64,000 nt of DNA from Bin87 sp965217175 (GCA_965217175.1 OZ244251.1:62001-126000); one strand, 5' to 3'; positions 1 through 7,944 are shown, counted from the first letter of the stretch. Numbers and translations are program-made. Notes: generated by a model not told the origin, from the letters alone.

Positions 1-44
1 ATTTTTACCGTGAAACAAGGATGCTACTGCCTCGGTCCCGACGT

Positions 45-638
45 TTATGTCTTACCCGATATCATGCCCGCGTAAAGGAACCCGAACAAGACCGCCATAG
101 CCATGAGGATGGCGGCGAATATCCAGTCGCCGTAACCAAAGATCGGCATCACCATGGCGCCCAAAAACATCCCCACAAGGCCACCGAACGGCTGCATGCT
201 GCCGCCAGCGGCCCGGCCACCGCCGAGGATGGGCCCGGACGCGGTCCAGAATAGGAGGGCCACTACGATCGTCAACAGCAGTTGGGCTGCCACCGGGCCG
301 CCGGGCGTGTTGTCAATCTGCACAGCGAGACGCGAGTAGCCTACGGTGTATTCGGGAGAACGGATGAACAATGTCCTATTTACTGGAACACTGTCTTGGA
401 GGAACAGCTTCCCTTGACCGCGGGAACAGTAGGTCAATAGCAATTTGTGCCCTGTGGCCTCTCGTGTCGGGTCCTGCCAGGTAATTGCGCTCAGGTCCCG
501 GTTTGGGAAAATGAGTTGGTAGTTCCCGTCATCATCGACCTTGTAACCCCCACTCGCGCTGTTGGGCTCAGTGCCAATCTCCCTGATCTGATGGCAGAAA
601 TCAAATTCTTCCGGCACTGGCCGATCGCTTGGGTCTAA
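45..638 (-). pseudogene. C-terminal part of a membrane protein split by two insertion sequences
   Basis: This open frame has no convincing start of its own; the only candidate is a GTG at 617. It ends in a hydrophobic tail of about 90 residues with two or three membrane segments rich in Gly, Met and Ala. Its upstream edge is the TAA duplicated by the IS5-like element. If both insertion sequences and the duplicated bases are removed, it joins in frame to the segment at 2933-3893 and gives a gene of 517 codons reading ..NMVDVPL-DPSDRPVPEEFDF... The product would have an N-terminal anchor, a long extracytoplasmic part and a C-terminal membrane region. I do not recognise the family. Confidence 0.8.
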
Positions 639-699
639 GAACCTGTCTACGATCTCTGAAATAGGTTAAGTTGAGACTATTATCAGGGGAGGGGTAATC

Positions 700-1080
700 A
701 TGTCTCATTCCTATCCCAGCGACATCAGCCGGGAGCAATTCGCCCGTATTCTGCCGACGTTGGAGTCGGCCCGACGCCGGACCAAGCCCCGCACCGTGGA
801 CTTGTACGACGTTTTCTGCGGGGTGCTGTACCTCTTGAAAAGCGGCTGCCAGTGGCGAATGCTGCCCGCGGACTTCTCCAATTGGCGCACCTGCTACAAG
901 TATTTCCGGCAATGGAGCGAGCGGCCTGGCCCGGGTCAGGATTCCATTCTGGAGCAAGTCCTAAAAAAAATCGGTTGGCGCGGCCCGGCAAAGCAATGGA
1001 CGGAAAGAGCAGACCAGCTTCTGCATCGTGGACTCCCAGAGCGTCAAGAACACGGACACCGCCGGGCACAAGGGCTATGA
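700..1080 (+). CDS. IS5-family transposase, first reading frame (orfA), copy 1
   Basis: This frame encodes the N-terminal half of an IS5-type transposase (MSHSYPSDISREQFARILP.., then a DUF4096-like region with CQWRMLPADF). The start ATG follows an AGGGGAGGGG ribosome site. The useful product probably leaves this frame at the run of eight A at 963-970, where slippage equal to +1 (or -2) enters the downstream frame. The rest of this frame after about residue 90 is then out-of-frame sequence. The upstream half carries the DNA-binding region and the downstream half the DDE domain. Confidence 0.8.
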   Translation: MSHSYPSDISREQFARILPTLESARRRTKPRTVDLYDVFCGVLYLLKSGCQWRMLPADFSNWRTCYKYFRQWSERPGPGQDSILEQVLKKIGWRGPAKQWTERADQLLHRGLPERQEHGHRRAQGL

Positions 1081-1492
1081 CGCAGGCAAGAAGGTGTCGG
1101 GAATCAAGCGTCATATCGCGGTGGACACGCAAGGATTGCCCCATGCGATACACGTGACTACCGCCGACGTTACCGACCGGGCCGGGGCTTTGGCGATGTT
1201 TGACCGGCGCCGAGACGGCCTCAGTCAAGTGCAGAACGTGCTGGTGGACGGGGGTTACACCGGAAAGCCCTTTGCCACTGCGGTGCAAGGCCTGTTGGGA
1301 GCCTCGGTGGAAGTAGTGAAACGCAACGAACTGCACACCTTCGTGGTGCTGCCGAAGCGATGGGTGGTGGAGCGGTCTTTCGCCTGGCTGGAAAAGTGCC
1401 GCCGACTCTGGAAGAACTGCGAAAGAAAGCTCAATACCAGCCTGCAAATGGTGGTGCTTGCCTTCACGGTGCTAATCCTGAAAAGATCGTAG
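965..1492 (+). CDS. IS5-family transposase, second reading frame (orfB, DDE domain), copy 1
   Basis: Read from the A8 tract, this frame encodes the catalytic half. It shows FCIVDSQSVKNTDTAGHKGYDAGKKVSG with the first Asp, VLVDGGYTGKPF with the second, and KRWVVERSFAWLEKCRRLWKNCER with the Glu of the DDE triad. An internal ATG at 1028 lies too close to the first Asp to be a useful start, so expression as an A-B fusion through the A8 tract is likely. The frame is intact to its stop, 8 bases before the IS end, so copy 1 may still be active. Confidence 0.8.
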   Translation, partial: KKSVGAARQSNGRKEQTSFCIVDSQSVKNTDTAGHKGYDAGKKVSGIKRHIAVDTQGLPHAIHVTTADVTDRAGALAMFDRRRDGLSQVQNVLVDGGYTGKPFATAVQGLLGASVEVVKRNELHTFVVLPKRWVVERSFAWLEKCRRLWKNCERKLNTSLQMVVLAFTVLILKRS

Positions 1493-1503
1493 ACAGGCTC
1501 TAA

Positions 1504-2932
1504 TACTACAGTTGCAGAAATGTGGTGAGGAGTTTCAGGCGGCGTCGGTAATGGCAGCGCCGGGCCGTTGCCTGGTGCCGCCGTCTCCACCGGGACCACC
1601 GCAGCACTGATTCGTCCGTAGGTTGATGTCTCCATATCAGCCGGTAGAGCAACCGCCGGACCTCGGGCACCGTCAGGGGTATCAGCTTTTCGTCCAAGCT
1701 GGGAGAGCCCCCTTTTCCCTCGGACCTCCTTGTTCCAACGCCTGGCGCCTGACCACCGCCAGGCAGGCGTGGGCCAGCATCGCCAGGGTGATGTGCCGGT
1801 ACCAGCCATCCCATTTCCGGACTTCATACTGGTCCAGACCCACCTCTCCCTTGGCCTCCTTAAAGCATTCTTCGATGGTCCAACGAGTTCCGGCCACCCG
1901 CACCAGTTCCTCCAGAGTCGTATCAACCGGGCCGAAGCAGACGTAATAGGCCAACTCCCCGGGCTCGGCGATGCTGCGCCGGACCAGCAGCCAGTACCCC
2001 TTGCCCGGCTCCTTCAGGGGCCGGATCTCCACCCGCGCCCAATCGTATACCCGGGGTCCCTTGGCGCCGTCGCCCGCGCTGCGCCGCACCCAGCCGGGTT
2101 CCTCCACCCTAGGCGCCAGCCGGTCCGCCCGCACCTGTCGCCATCCCTTGTCCGTCTCTGCCCACAGCTTCTCGTTGCTCCTGACGGCCAGCACGTGGGG
2201 AACGTCTCGCCGCTCCAGCCACCGCCGCAGGTTGCGGTCGTTGCCGTAGACTTCGTCCCCAGTGACCCAGCCGAAGGGCACTCCCGATTCCAGCGCCCGC
2301 TCCAGCATCCGCCGGGCCAGTTGCGGCTTGGTGCGGAATGCCACTTTCTCAGGCACCCCAGCCTCTCGCCTCCGTTCCAGGTCATCAGCCCACACCCGAG
2401 GCAGGTAGAGTTCCCGGTCCATCAGGGTCCTCCCTTGGGCAGAGGCGTAGGTCAAAAATACCCCGATCTGGCAGTTCTCGATCCGCCCCGCCGTGCCGCT
2501 ATACTGCCGCTGCACCCCAACGGACTTGTTCCCCTTCTTCAGAAATCCCGTCTCGTCCACCACCAGAACTCCATGGACGTCGCCCAGATGCTCCACCACG
2601 TAGTCCCTGAGATCGTCGCGAACCAGGTCGGCGTCCCAGACGTAGGTGGACAGCAGGTGCTGCACCCCATAGGGGGTGGCGTCCCCCGCCTGCTCCGCCA
2701 GTTGCCAGCCGTTCTTGCGTTCCACGGGACTGAGCAGCCCTCGCAGGTAGTCCAGCGCCCGCCTACGCGGCTCGGGACGCCGGAATCGTCCCGCAATGCA
2801 CTCGTGTACCCCTTCGATTCCCTTGGCCCAACGGGCCACCTCTGCCACATCTTCTATCACACCTACCACCGCCTCACCTCTCCAGCCCTTGACTGCCTTG
2901 ATTCTACCCGCCTTTGTTCTGCAACTGTAGTA
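1504..2932 (-). mobile_element. IS701-like insertion sequence
   Basis: A 1429-bp element bounded by perfect 16-bp inverted repeats: TACTACAGTTGCAGAA at 1504-1519 and its complement at 2917-2932. CTAA lies directly on both sides (1500-1503 and 2933-2936), which fits the 4-bp duplications known for IS701. It abuts the IS5-like element: the CTAA between them serves as flank for both. The single transposase gene fills it on the minus strand. Confidence 0.9.
1506..2869 (-). pseudogene. IS701-family transposase with a C-terminal frameshift
   Basis: A DDE transposase of the IS701 type. It starts at a GTG at 2869 and shows VVDETGFLKKGNKSVGVQRQ with the first catalytic Asp, GWVTGDEVYGND with the second, and TRWTIEECFKEAKGEVGLDQYE with the Glu. 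The main frame ends at 1682, but the usual family C-terminus (LIPLTVPEVRRLL.. ..WSRWRRRHQ..ARRCHYRR) is present in a neighbouring frame that runs to 1506, two bases inside the element end. The shift lies in an A4G5 tract on the coding strand (1708-1716). Either one base was lost or gained, or the tract is a slippage site. All catalytic residues precede the shift. Confidence 0.85.
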
Positions 2933-3893
2933 CTAAGGGAACATCAACCATATTGCTCTGACTGCCAATACTTCCACCCATATACCTAAAGATCATCTCC
3001 ATCGTTCTACTGCCTGGGGCATACAGGGCCATCACCAGGAGGCTTGGGGCGACATCATCGTCCATGTCAGGGATGCTAATGAAACCATTCCTGGCATCCA
3101 CGAAGGGCGCATCAGTGGTCTCGTAAAAGAGGTTCAGTCCACGCGCCGGGTTAGACAGATGCTCACAGTCATCACCGGACAGGGTGAACTCATAGGCAGT
3201 CTCTTTACGGAAAATCACCTTATGGACCTCTGCTCCATCGATCTTCCGGTGGTCGTCTGTGTCAGTGAAGTAATTGCTTTCCTGGTCGTCGGTCACGAAG
3301 CGGTCCGTGTCCGGGTGACCGACGATCTTGCAGTCCCTGTTATCGGCGGGCGTAGAGACCAGCGGGGTGGACTCTATGGGGGCACAGGAGCGGACTTCAA
3401 TGGCTGAAGTTCGGTGTTCTTCGCTAAAGTCCCACATGTTGTCGTCGTCGTCGTCGAAGAAATACACGGCCTGTGCGGAAAACGTCACCTGCCCTCTACT
3501 AAAATTGGAGACGGTAACGTCCGTGCGCCCCACTCCTTGGGGCACCTGGTCAATGATTGTGCCTGAACGGGTGCTGCCGAAGATGTAAATAGCCTTGCCT
3601 GCGGTCGGTTCGGGCACATCAGTCCACGTCAAGGTGAAGTACGCGTTGTCGTCGAAACGATAACAAGTCACAGCGAAGTCGGCCATTGGGGGAGGAGTGG
3701 TGAGAGTCTGGGATTGGGTACCAGGCGCGGCATACACCGTCTCGGGTTGGCGTTTGCCATGAACGACAACGGACCCTATGGCGGCAGTCGCTATCGCCAG
3801 CAGCATCCAGAGCAGCAAGCGTGACTCAATTCCACCTGACTCGGGTGGTGTTACATCTCGTCGGCGAAGTTTCATCTGCTTGCCCTTGGCCAT
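2933..3893 (-). pseudogene. N-terminal part of the membrane protein split by two insertion sequences
   Basis: The N-terminus is basic (MAKGKQMKLRRRDV) and is followed by one membrane segment at about residues 26-44, then a long polar region rich in Asp and Thr. The protein is probably anchored and faces outward. The natural frame runs up to ..SQSNMVDVPL and then enters the terminal repeat of the IS701-like element, which adds nine foreign residues before a stop. The pre-insertion gene continued into the segment at 45-638: 961 + 590 bases make exactly 517 codons. I do not recognise a family. Confidence 0.8.
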
Positions 3894-4651
3894 GCGGGGC
3901 TTTATCGCACCGTGCTTGCCAATAGCCCACCTCGAACGGAGTGGTCTAGGTAATGGTGTGCAGTAGAGCGGCTGGGGTTACTTTACGGGTCATGCACTCA
4001 CTGGAATGCTGTCGGGCCGCTATTCACGAGCGTCGTCCACCTCGGCATCATGAACGTCGCGGTAGTGCTCGTCGCTCTCCTACATGTCCGTTTTGTGTCG
4101 GGCATCGCCGGCGCGTCCGACTACGCGACAATCCTCAGTGTGCTTCTTCTTTGGCCTTCTTAGCCCCGAGCGGGAGTGAACCCTGCCGACGCGTACAGCC
4201 TATCTGTTTATGTTGCTGGCCGCCGCACAAATGTTCGACGTTGGTTCGCCCTAAGACTACCATGTAAGCCACAACCATGACAATCATTCTTTAGCGACGA
4301 AGATCCGTCAGGTGATGGGCGGGCTTTGTCCCAGGCGGTTAGTGTGGCCATACCGGGACCACAATAGGCAATTGTCAGAAGCCTCAGACACGACGGCGAG
4401 AGCGGGAGCCTCGCCGTCGCGGCGCGTCGCAACCCGCGGCATCCAAAGGCGGCAGCAGTGTGTCAGAATCTTGACGTGCGTCCCTCGGCTATATGGATTC
4501 CCGCTTTCGCGGGAATGACGGGCACCTCCAAAACCGATTCAATTAGAATGCGTTTGCCATGGGAACTGCAGCGGGCGTCTTGGCGCCATCGCCAACGGGT
4601 GCTAAAATCGAACAACTGTCGGCGGTCCGCTGCGCCGAAGCATTGTATCAA
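3894..4651. other. Long stretch without a credible gene
   Basis: No reading frame here has both a start signal and protein-like composition. A hydrophobic stretch on the plus strand (about 4019-4159, containing MNVAVVLVALLHVRFVSGIAG) could be a relic of a membrane-protein gene. A short hairpin repeat lies at 4497-4516. The tRNA-Asn gene begins at the right edge. Confidence 0.4.
4497..4516. repeat. Short hairpin repeat (CCCGCTTTCGCGGG type)
   Basis: ATTCCCGC, loop TTTC, GCGGGAAT: a perfect 8-bp stem. Related hairpins with the same CCGCTTTCGCGG core occur at 7779-7802 and 7897-7918, and a variant at 42291-42317, so it is a dispersed REP-like element. Confidence 0.75.
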
Positions 4652-4726
4652 TCCCCTGTAGCTCGGTGGTAGAGCGGGCGGCTGTTAACCGCTAGGTCGT
4701 AGGTTCGAATCCTACCGGGGGAGCCA
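4652..4726 (+). tRNA. tRNA-Asn (anticodon GTT)
   Basis: A full cloverleaf can be drawn. The acceptor stem TCCCCTG pairs with CGGGGGA with one T-G wobble. There is a D-arm with GCTC/GAGC and an anticodon stem GGCGG/CCGCT around the loop CTGTTAA, with GTT at 4684-4686. The T-arm is GTAGG-TTCGAAT-CCTAC, followed by discriminator G and an encoded CCA. A strong terminator follows 21 bases later, so the gene is probably transcribed alone. Confidence 0.96.
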
Positions 4727-4747
4727 ATACTTCCCGATTTTGAGTAG

Positions 4748-4785
4748 ATAACCGCCGTTTTTGGACGGCGGTTATCACTTTTATT
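4748..4785 (+). terminator. Rho-independent terminator after tRNA-Asn
   Basis: ATAACCGCCG (4748-4757) pairs perfectly with CGGCGGTTAT (4766-4775) across an 8-base loop, followed by the T-rich CACTTTTATT. Confidence 0.85.
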
Positions 4786-4908
4786 ATCACACTCCGATTC
4801 GGGAGCGACGGCCTAACTGCCCAACAAATAAACCTGATCACCTTACGGTCGAAGCGGCTAATCTCGTTACACCAAATTTATCCGGTATCGGACGCTGGGA
4901 TTAAACCT

Positions 4909-5205
4909 ATGGACCATTTCGCGAAAACGGCAATCGAAGTTTTGGCGACGGCGTTACCGGACAGCGATTTAGGGAAATTGCTGGCGTTAGTGATAGTGGC
5001 TATTTTCTTTTTGATACTTTTTGGACGGATTCGTTTGGAATGGATAGGGTTGGGTATCCGCCAAATTTTTCGATGGTCGCGGTGCAAGGTGAGAAATAAG
5101 CACCATTACCATGTTACCGGTATGATTAATCCAGACGGTACGGGAAGTAGCCGGGGTGTGTGCCGAATATGCGGAAAGAGGTGCTCGAATGTCTCCGGCG
5201 GTTGA
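4909..5205 (+). CDS. Small membrane protein with a C-terminal zinc-knuckle-like end
   Basis: A 98-residue protein of unknown family. Residues about 23-40 (LLALVIVAIFFLILFGRI) form one membrane segment, followed by a basic stretch. The tail contains CRICGKRC, with Cys pairs spaced as in zinc knuckles, and several His residues upstream (NKHHYHV). The layout suggests an inner-membrane anchor with a small cytoplasmic metal-binding tail. It lies between the tRNA terminator and a dead transposase. The coding sequence is more AT-rich than that of the surrounding core genes, which fits recent acquisition. There are no homologs in the window. Confidence 0.5.
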   Translation: MDHFAKTAIEVLATALPDSDLGKLLALVIVAIFFLILFGRIRLEWIGLGIRQIFRWSRCKVRNKHHYHVTGMINPDGTGSSRGVCRICGKRCSNVSGG

Positions 5206-5217
5206 CGGAAATCTAAC

Positions 5218-5945
5218 GCCTGCTGACAGGCCGGCCAATGCGAGCGATAACGTAGTCCTGATCCCGGACATCGATGCTTGCCTCGCCCTGTACCGGGACC
5301 TGTCCCCAAAATATTTTCTCGGGGACCGGGGCTATGACGCTTTGAATAACCTGGAGCACTTGGTCAATCTGGGCATGGTGCCCGTGGTCGCCATCCGGAG
5401 GCCTCCTAAGGATAAGGAGACTGGCAAGCCCTGTACGACGGCATCTACGACGAGAAGGGGCACCCGACCTGTATAGGCGGCAGGCCGATGGAGTACATAG
5501 AGACCGACCCCAAGCAGGGCCACCGGTTCCGGTGCCCTGCGGAAGGCTGCGACCTGAAAGGCGTGGTCCGCTTCTCCGGCTACTGCGACTCCGAGCACTA
5601 CGAGAATCCCGAGGGCAAACTGCTAAGAATTGTAGGCCTCATCCCACGCTGTTCCGAGGAATGGAGGGGCGAGTTCAAAAAGTGAACCATCATCGAGCGA
5701 TTTTTCAGCAGCAATAAGTATTGACGCTTGCTGAATACGCACAGGTATTTCAACCAGAGCAAGGTCTCACTCCACGTCGCCATGTCCATCCTTCCTTGGT
5801 TACCTGGCTACTGCCCTCGCCCGCTTGCTGGCCGACGACTACGCTCATATGAGGCATATGCGGGTGAAACTGCCGCGGGTGCGGAAACGAAAACCGAGGC
5901 CAGACCCGGACCTCATATCGGAGCGGGTCTCCCGCGAGTACAATT
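5218..5945 (+). pseudogene. Decayed DDE transposase (IS1182/ISNCY-like), 5'-truncated
   Basis: Joining frames gives transposase-like sequence: YFLGDRGYDALNNLEHL contains the second catalytic Asp region. It is followed by GMVPVVAIRRP and, after a one-base shift near 5430, LYDGIYDEKGHPTCIGG, PMEYIETDPKQGHRFRCPAE and a final RFFSS..KVSLHVAMS segment ending in ADDYAHMRHMRVKLPRV. Stops interrupt it at about 5683 and 5715. The N-terminal half is absent. This is a relic. The exact family is uncertain. Confidence 0.6.
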
Positions 5946-6048
5946 CCATCCGGCAGGCGATAGACACGACCATTTTCCCATCAAACGCTCACCGTCGGCC
6001 TTCACCCCCAATCTTCACACCGTATCGTCGGCGGGTCGTCCAGTGCCC

Positions 6049-6103
6049 ACGCCGCATCATATGCGGTGATTGTGCGCTATAATCACCGCATATGATGCGG
6101 CGT
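6049..6103. promoter_or_regulatory. 23-bp perfect inverted repeat spanning promoter and start codon of the Fic gene
   Basis: Two perfect 23-base arms (6049-6071 and 6081-6103) are separated by nine bases. A TATAAT lies at 6078-6083, at the spacer/right-arm edge, and the Fic ATG at 6092 lies inside the right arm, only nine bases after the TATAAT. That spacing predicts a leaderless or nearly leaderless transcript. A repressor bound to the arms would block both promoter and start. The Fic protein, which has a winged-helix tail, is a natural candidate for that repressor. Confidence 0.75.
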
Positions 6104-7216
6104 TTGTACATCCATCAGCAGCCGGACTGGCCCCATCTCCACTGGCGGAGCGATGTTCTGCTGAACCTGTTGTCCGCTGTTCGTCATCGGCAAGGACGCT
6201 TGTTGGGCCGGATGGCCGACTTGGGTTTTGATCTCGCGAACGAAGCCGTCCTCAACACGCTCACCGACGAGGTGGTGAAGAGCAGCGAGATTGAAGGTGA
6301 AATCCTGGACACTGCACAAGTGCGTTCGTCGGTCGCGCGCCGTCTCGGATTGGATGCCGGGGGGATAGTCCAGGCGGACCGTAACGTTGAAGGCATAGTT
6401 GAGTTGATGCTGGATGCGACGGAAAACTATGCCGAACCGCTGACCAAAGACAGGCTCTGCGCCTGGCAGGCATCGCTGTTCCCCACCGGGCGCAGCGGAT
6501 TGAAAAGGGTCAAGACCAGAGAGTGGCGCGACGATGCCACCGGGCCCATGGAGGTCGTGTCCGGGCCCATCGGCCGGGAGCGGGTGCATTTCGAGGCGCC
6601 GGCTGTAGAACGACTGGACTACGAAATGGCATCATTCCTCAAATGGTTCGACGCCTCCTCCGATATGGACGGCGTGCTGCGAGCGGGCGCGGCCCATCTG
6701 TGGTTTGTCACAATCCATCCCTTTGAAGATGGCAACGGGCGATTGGCTAGAGCCGTAACGGATTTGGCATTGGCCCGCTGCGAAGAAAGCCCGCAGCGTT
6801 TTTACAGCATGTCCTCCGAGATGCACAGGCAACGCGACGACTACTATCGTGTGTTGGAACGCACGCAAAAAGGGGAGACCGACATTACGAATTGGCTGGT
6901 CTGGTTTCTGGCCTGTATTGACCGGGCGATAGCCAGTTCTGAGACAGCGTTGACGGCGACGCTCCACAAGGCCAGATTTTGGCAGCACATCGCTCATCAC
7001 CCACTGAACGCCCGGCAGCACGCGATGGTGAACCGATTATTGAATGGCTTTGAGGGGAACTTGACCACTTCAAAATGGGCCAAAATCATGAAGTGTTCAC
7101 AGGACACGGCTCTGCGGGACATAAACGACCTGATGGAGCGTGGCGTGCTCATTCAGAACGCCCCCAGAGGCCGAAGCACCAGTTACGCTCTATCAGACTC
7201 GGCGGAAAGTCTGTGA
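6092..7216 (+). CDS. Fic-domain AMP-transferase with DUF4172 N-terminus and winged-helix tail
   Basis: A 374-residue Fic protein, probably transferring AMP (or another nucleotide part) to a hydroxyl side chain of a target. The N-terminal domain (about 5-85) looks like DUF4172. It contains SSEIEGE at 64-70, matching the (S/T)xxxE(G/N) inhibitory helix that holds such enzymes inactive. The catalytic motif HPFEDGNGR is complete at 209-217. The C-terminus (about 300-365) resembles a winged helix-turn-helix (TTSKWAKIMKCSQDTALRDI). There is no neighbouring antitoxin gene; inhibition is built in. The gene starts within a long inverted repeat and probably lacks a leader. A second ATG follows at 6095. 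Confidence 0.9.
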   Translation: MMRRLYIHQQPDWPHLHWRSDVLLNLLSAVRHRQGRLLGRMADLGFDLANEAVLNTLTDEVVKSSEIEGEILDTAQVRSSVARRLGLDAGGIVQADRNVEGIVELMLDATENYAEPLTKDRLCAWQASLFPTGRSGLKRVKTREWRDDATGPMEVVSGPIGRERVHFEAPAVERLDYEMASFLKWFDASSDMDGVLRAGAAHLWFVTIHPFEDGNGRLARAVTDLALARCEESPQRFYSMSSEMHRQRDDYYRVLERTQKGETDITNWLVWFLACIDRAIASSETALTATLHKARFWQHIAHHPLNARQHAMVNRLLNGFEGNLTTSKWAKIMKCSQDTALRDINDLMERGVLIQNAPRGRSTSYALSDSAESL

Positions 7217-7345
7217 TGCGCCGGTCCGATGGTTAGGCCAAGCCAATTGCGGTCTACGGAGTTTTGGGCTGCCCTTGAGTATATAATTCCCAAACGTAAA
7301 ACGTCACTCCGCCAACGAATTCCGTGCATCAGTGCCAGTCAATCG

Positions 7346-7362
7346 GAGTAGCGAAATCGCCT
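7346..7362. repeat. Left copy of a 17-bp direct repeat flanking a mosaic block
   Basis: GAGTAGCGAAATCGCCT occurs here and again exactly at 8855-8871. The 1.5 kb between holds three unrelated gene fragments. The repeat contains GCGA-AA-TCGC, a small dyad. Confidence 0.8.
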
Positions 7363-7399
7363 AAAGATCTTCTGACCATGGAGTTTTAGACAACCAAAG

Positions 7400-7504
7400 A
7401 TGTACATTAAAGAGTTGCACGTACAACGATTTCGAGGCTTTTCGGATTTGCAAGTCAGGCCTAATCCCCAATCCACCGAAGAGATGAGTGTTGCGGCGTG
7501 GTGA
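7400..7504 (+). pseudogene. N-terminal stub of an AAA/OLD-type ATPase
   Basis: MYIKELHVQRFRGFSDLQVR is the typical first beta strand and loop of AAA_15/AAA_23 (OLD, RecF-like) ATPases, just before where the Walker A motif should come. Instead the frame runs into unrelated sequence and stops after 34 residues. The rest of the gene is missing, probably lost when the adjacent IS1380-like piece arrived. Confidence 0.6.
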
Positions 7505-7516
7505 AGGGGTAAGAAA

Positions 7517-7574
7517 GTGCTCCTTGTTTCTGGTTGGTTTTGTCTTTCCAAAACCAACCAGAAACAAGGAGCAC
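7517..7574. repeat. 25-bp perfect hairpin upstream of an IS1380-like fragment
   Basis: Arms at 7517-7541 and 7550-7574 are exact reverse complements around an eight-base loop (GTCTTTCC). It lies eight bases before the ATG of the transposase fragment at 7582, so in RNA it would form a very stable stem next to the start. Confidence 0.85.
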
Positions 7575-7778
7575 CCGATAGATGCTACCACTTGACCATA
7601 CCGACCGCATCCAAATCACCTTCGACGACCACCGTCTGGTGGCCAATGCCGGGCTGATCCTTCCCACCACCTTGGCCCGCCACTTGGGCATGCCTCAACT
7701 GGTTGACCAGCGTCTGGACCTGGGCAATGCGCCGGGCAGGGCGAACACGGGCGACAAGATCATGACCCTGGTTGCGTC

Positions 7779-7802
7779 TGCCCCCCGCTTTCGCGGGGGC
7801 AG
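7779..7802. repeat. Hairpin repeat inserted in the IS1380-like relic, copy a
   Basis: TGCCCCCCGC-TTTC-GCGGGGGCA; same CCGCTTTCGCGG core as the repeat at 4497. Transposase-like sequence is readable on both sides in different frames, so the hairpin arrived after the transposase. Confidence 0.7.
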
Positions 7803-7896
7803 GGTCTGGCTGGCGGTGACTGCATTGACGACGCCGACGTGTTGCGCACTGGCGGAACAGCCGGCGCTCTGGGCGGCACGGTCATGGCGCCATCCA

Positions 7897-7918
7897 TCCC
7901 CCGCTTTCGCGAGGGCAG
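7897..7918. repeat. Hairpin repeat inserted in the IS1380-like relic, copy b
   Basis: TCCCCCGCTTTCGCGAGGGC, a slightly imperfect stem with the shared core. It lies at the end of the readable transposase sequence. Confidence 0.65.
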
Positions 7919-7944
7919 GCGCACCAGTGTCTCTGCGAAGCGGG

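Larger units (their letters stand above)
639..1500 (+). mobile_element. IS5-family (IS1031-like) insertion sequence, copy 1
   Basis: An 862-bp element. The left end GAACCTGTCTACGATCT and the reverse complement of the right end GAGCCTGTCTACGATCT differ at one of 17 positions. A TAA flanks each side (636-638 and 1501-1503), matching the TNA duplications usual for the IS1031 subgroup. A nearly identical copy lies at 44969-45831, and aligning the two fixes the ends. The right flank is shared with the IS701-like element. Confidence 0.9.
7582..7930 (+). pseudogene. IS1380-like transposase, N-terminal relic broken by hairpin repeats
   Basis: The frame begins with ITFDDHRLVANAGLILPTTL, ARHLGMPQLVDQRLDLGNA and ANTGDKIMTLVASA, typical of the N-terminus of IS1380 transposases. 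A hairpin repeat inserted at about 7779-7802 shifts the frame. The expected continuation (CIDDADVLRTGGTAGALGGTVMAPS) is still readable in another frame, and a second hairpin follows at 7897-7918. The catalytic domain is absent. The long open frame to 8574 is an accidental fusion with the next fragment. Confidence 0.75.

Noticed and set aside
1730..2989. A 419-residue plus-strand protein over the IS701-like element
   Set aside because: It is the antisense of the transposase, Pro/Arg/His-rich, with no start signal.
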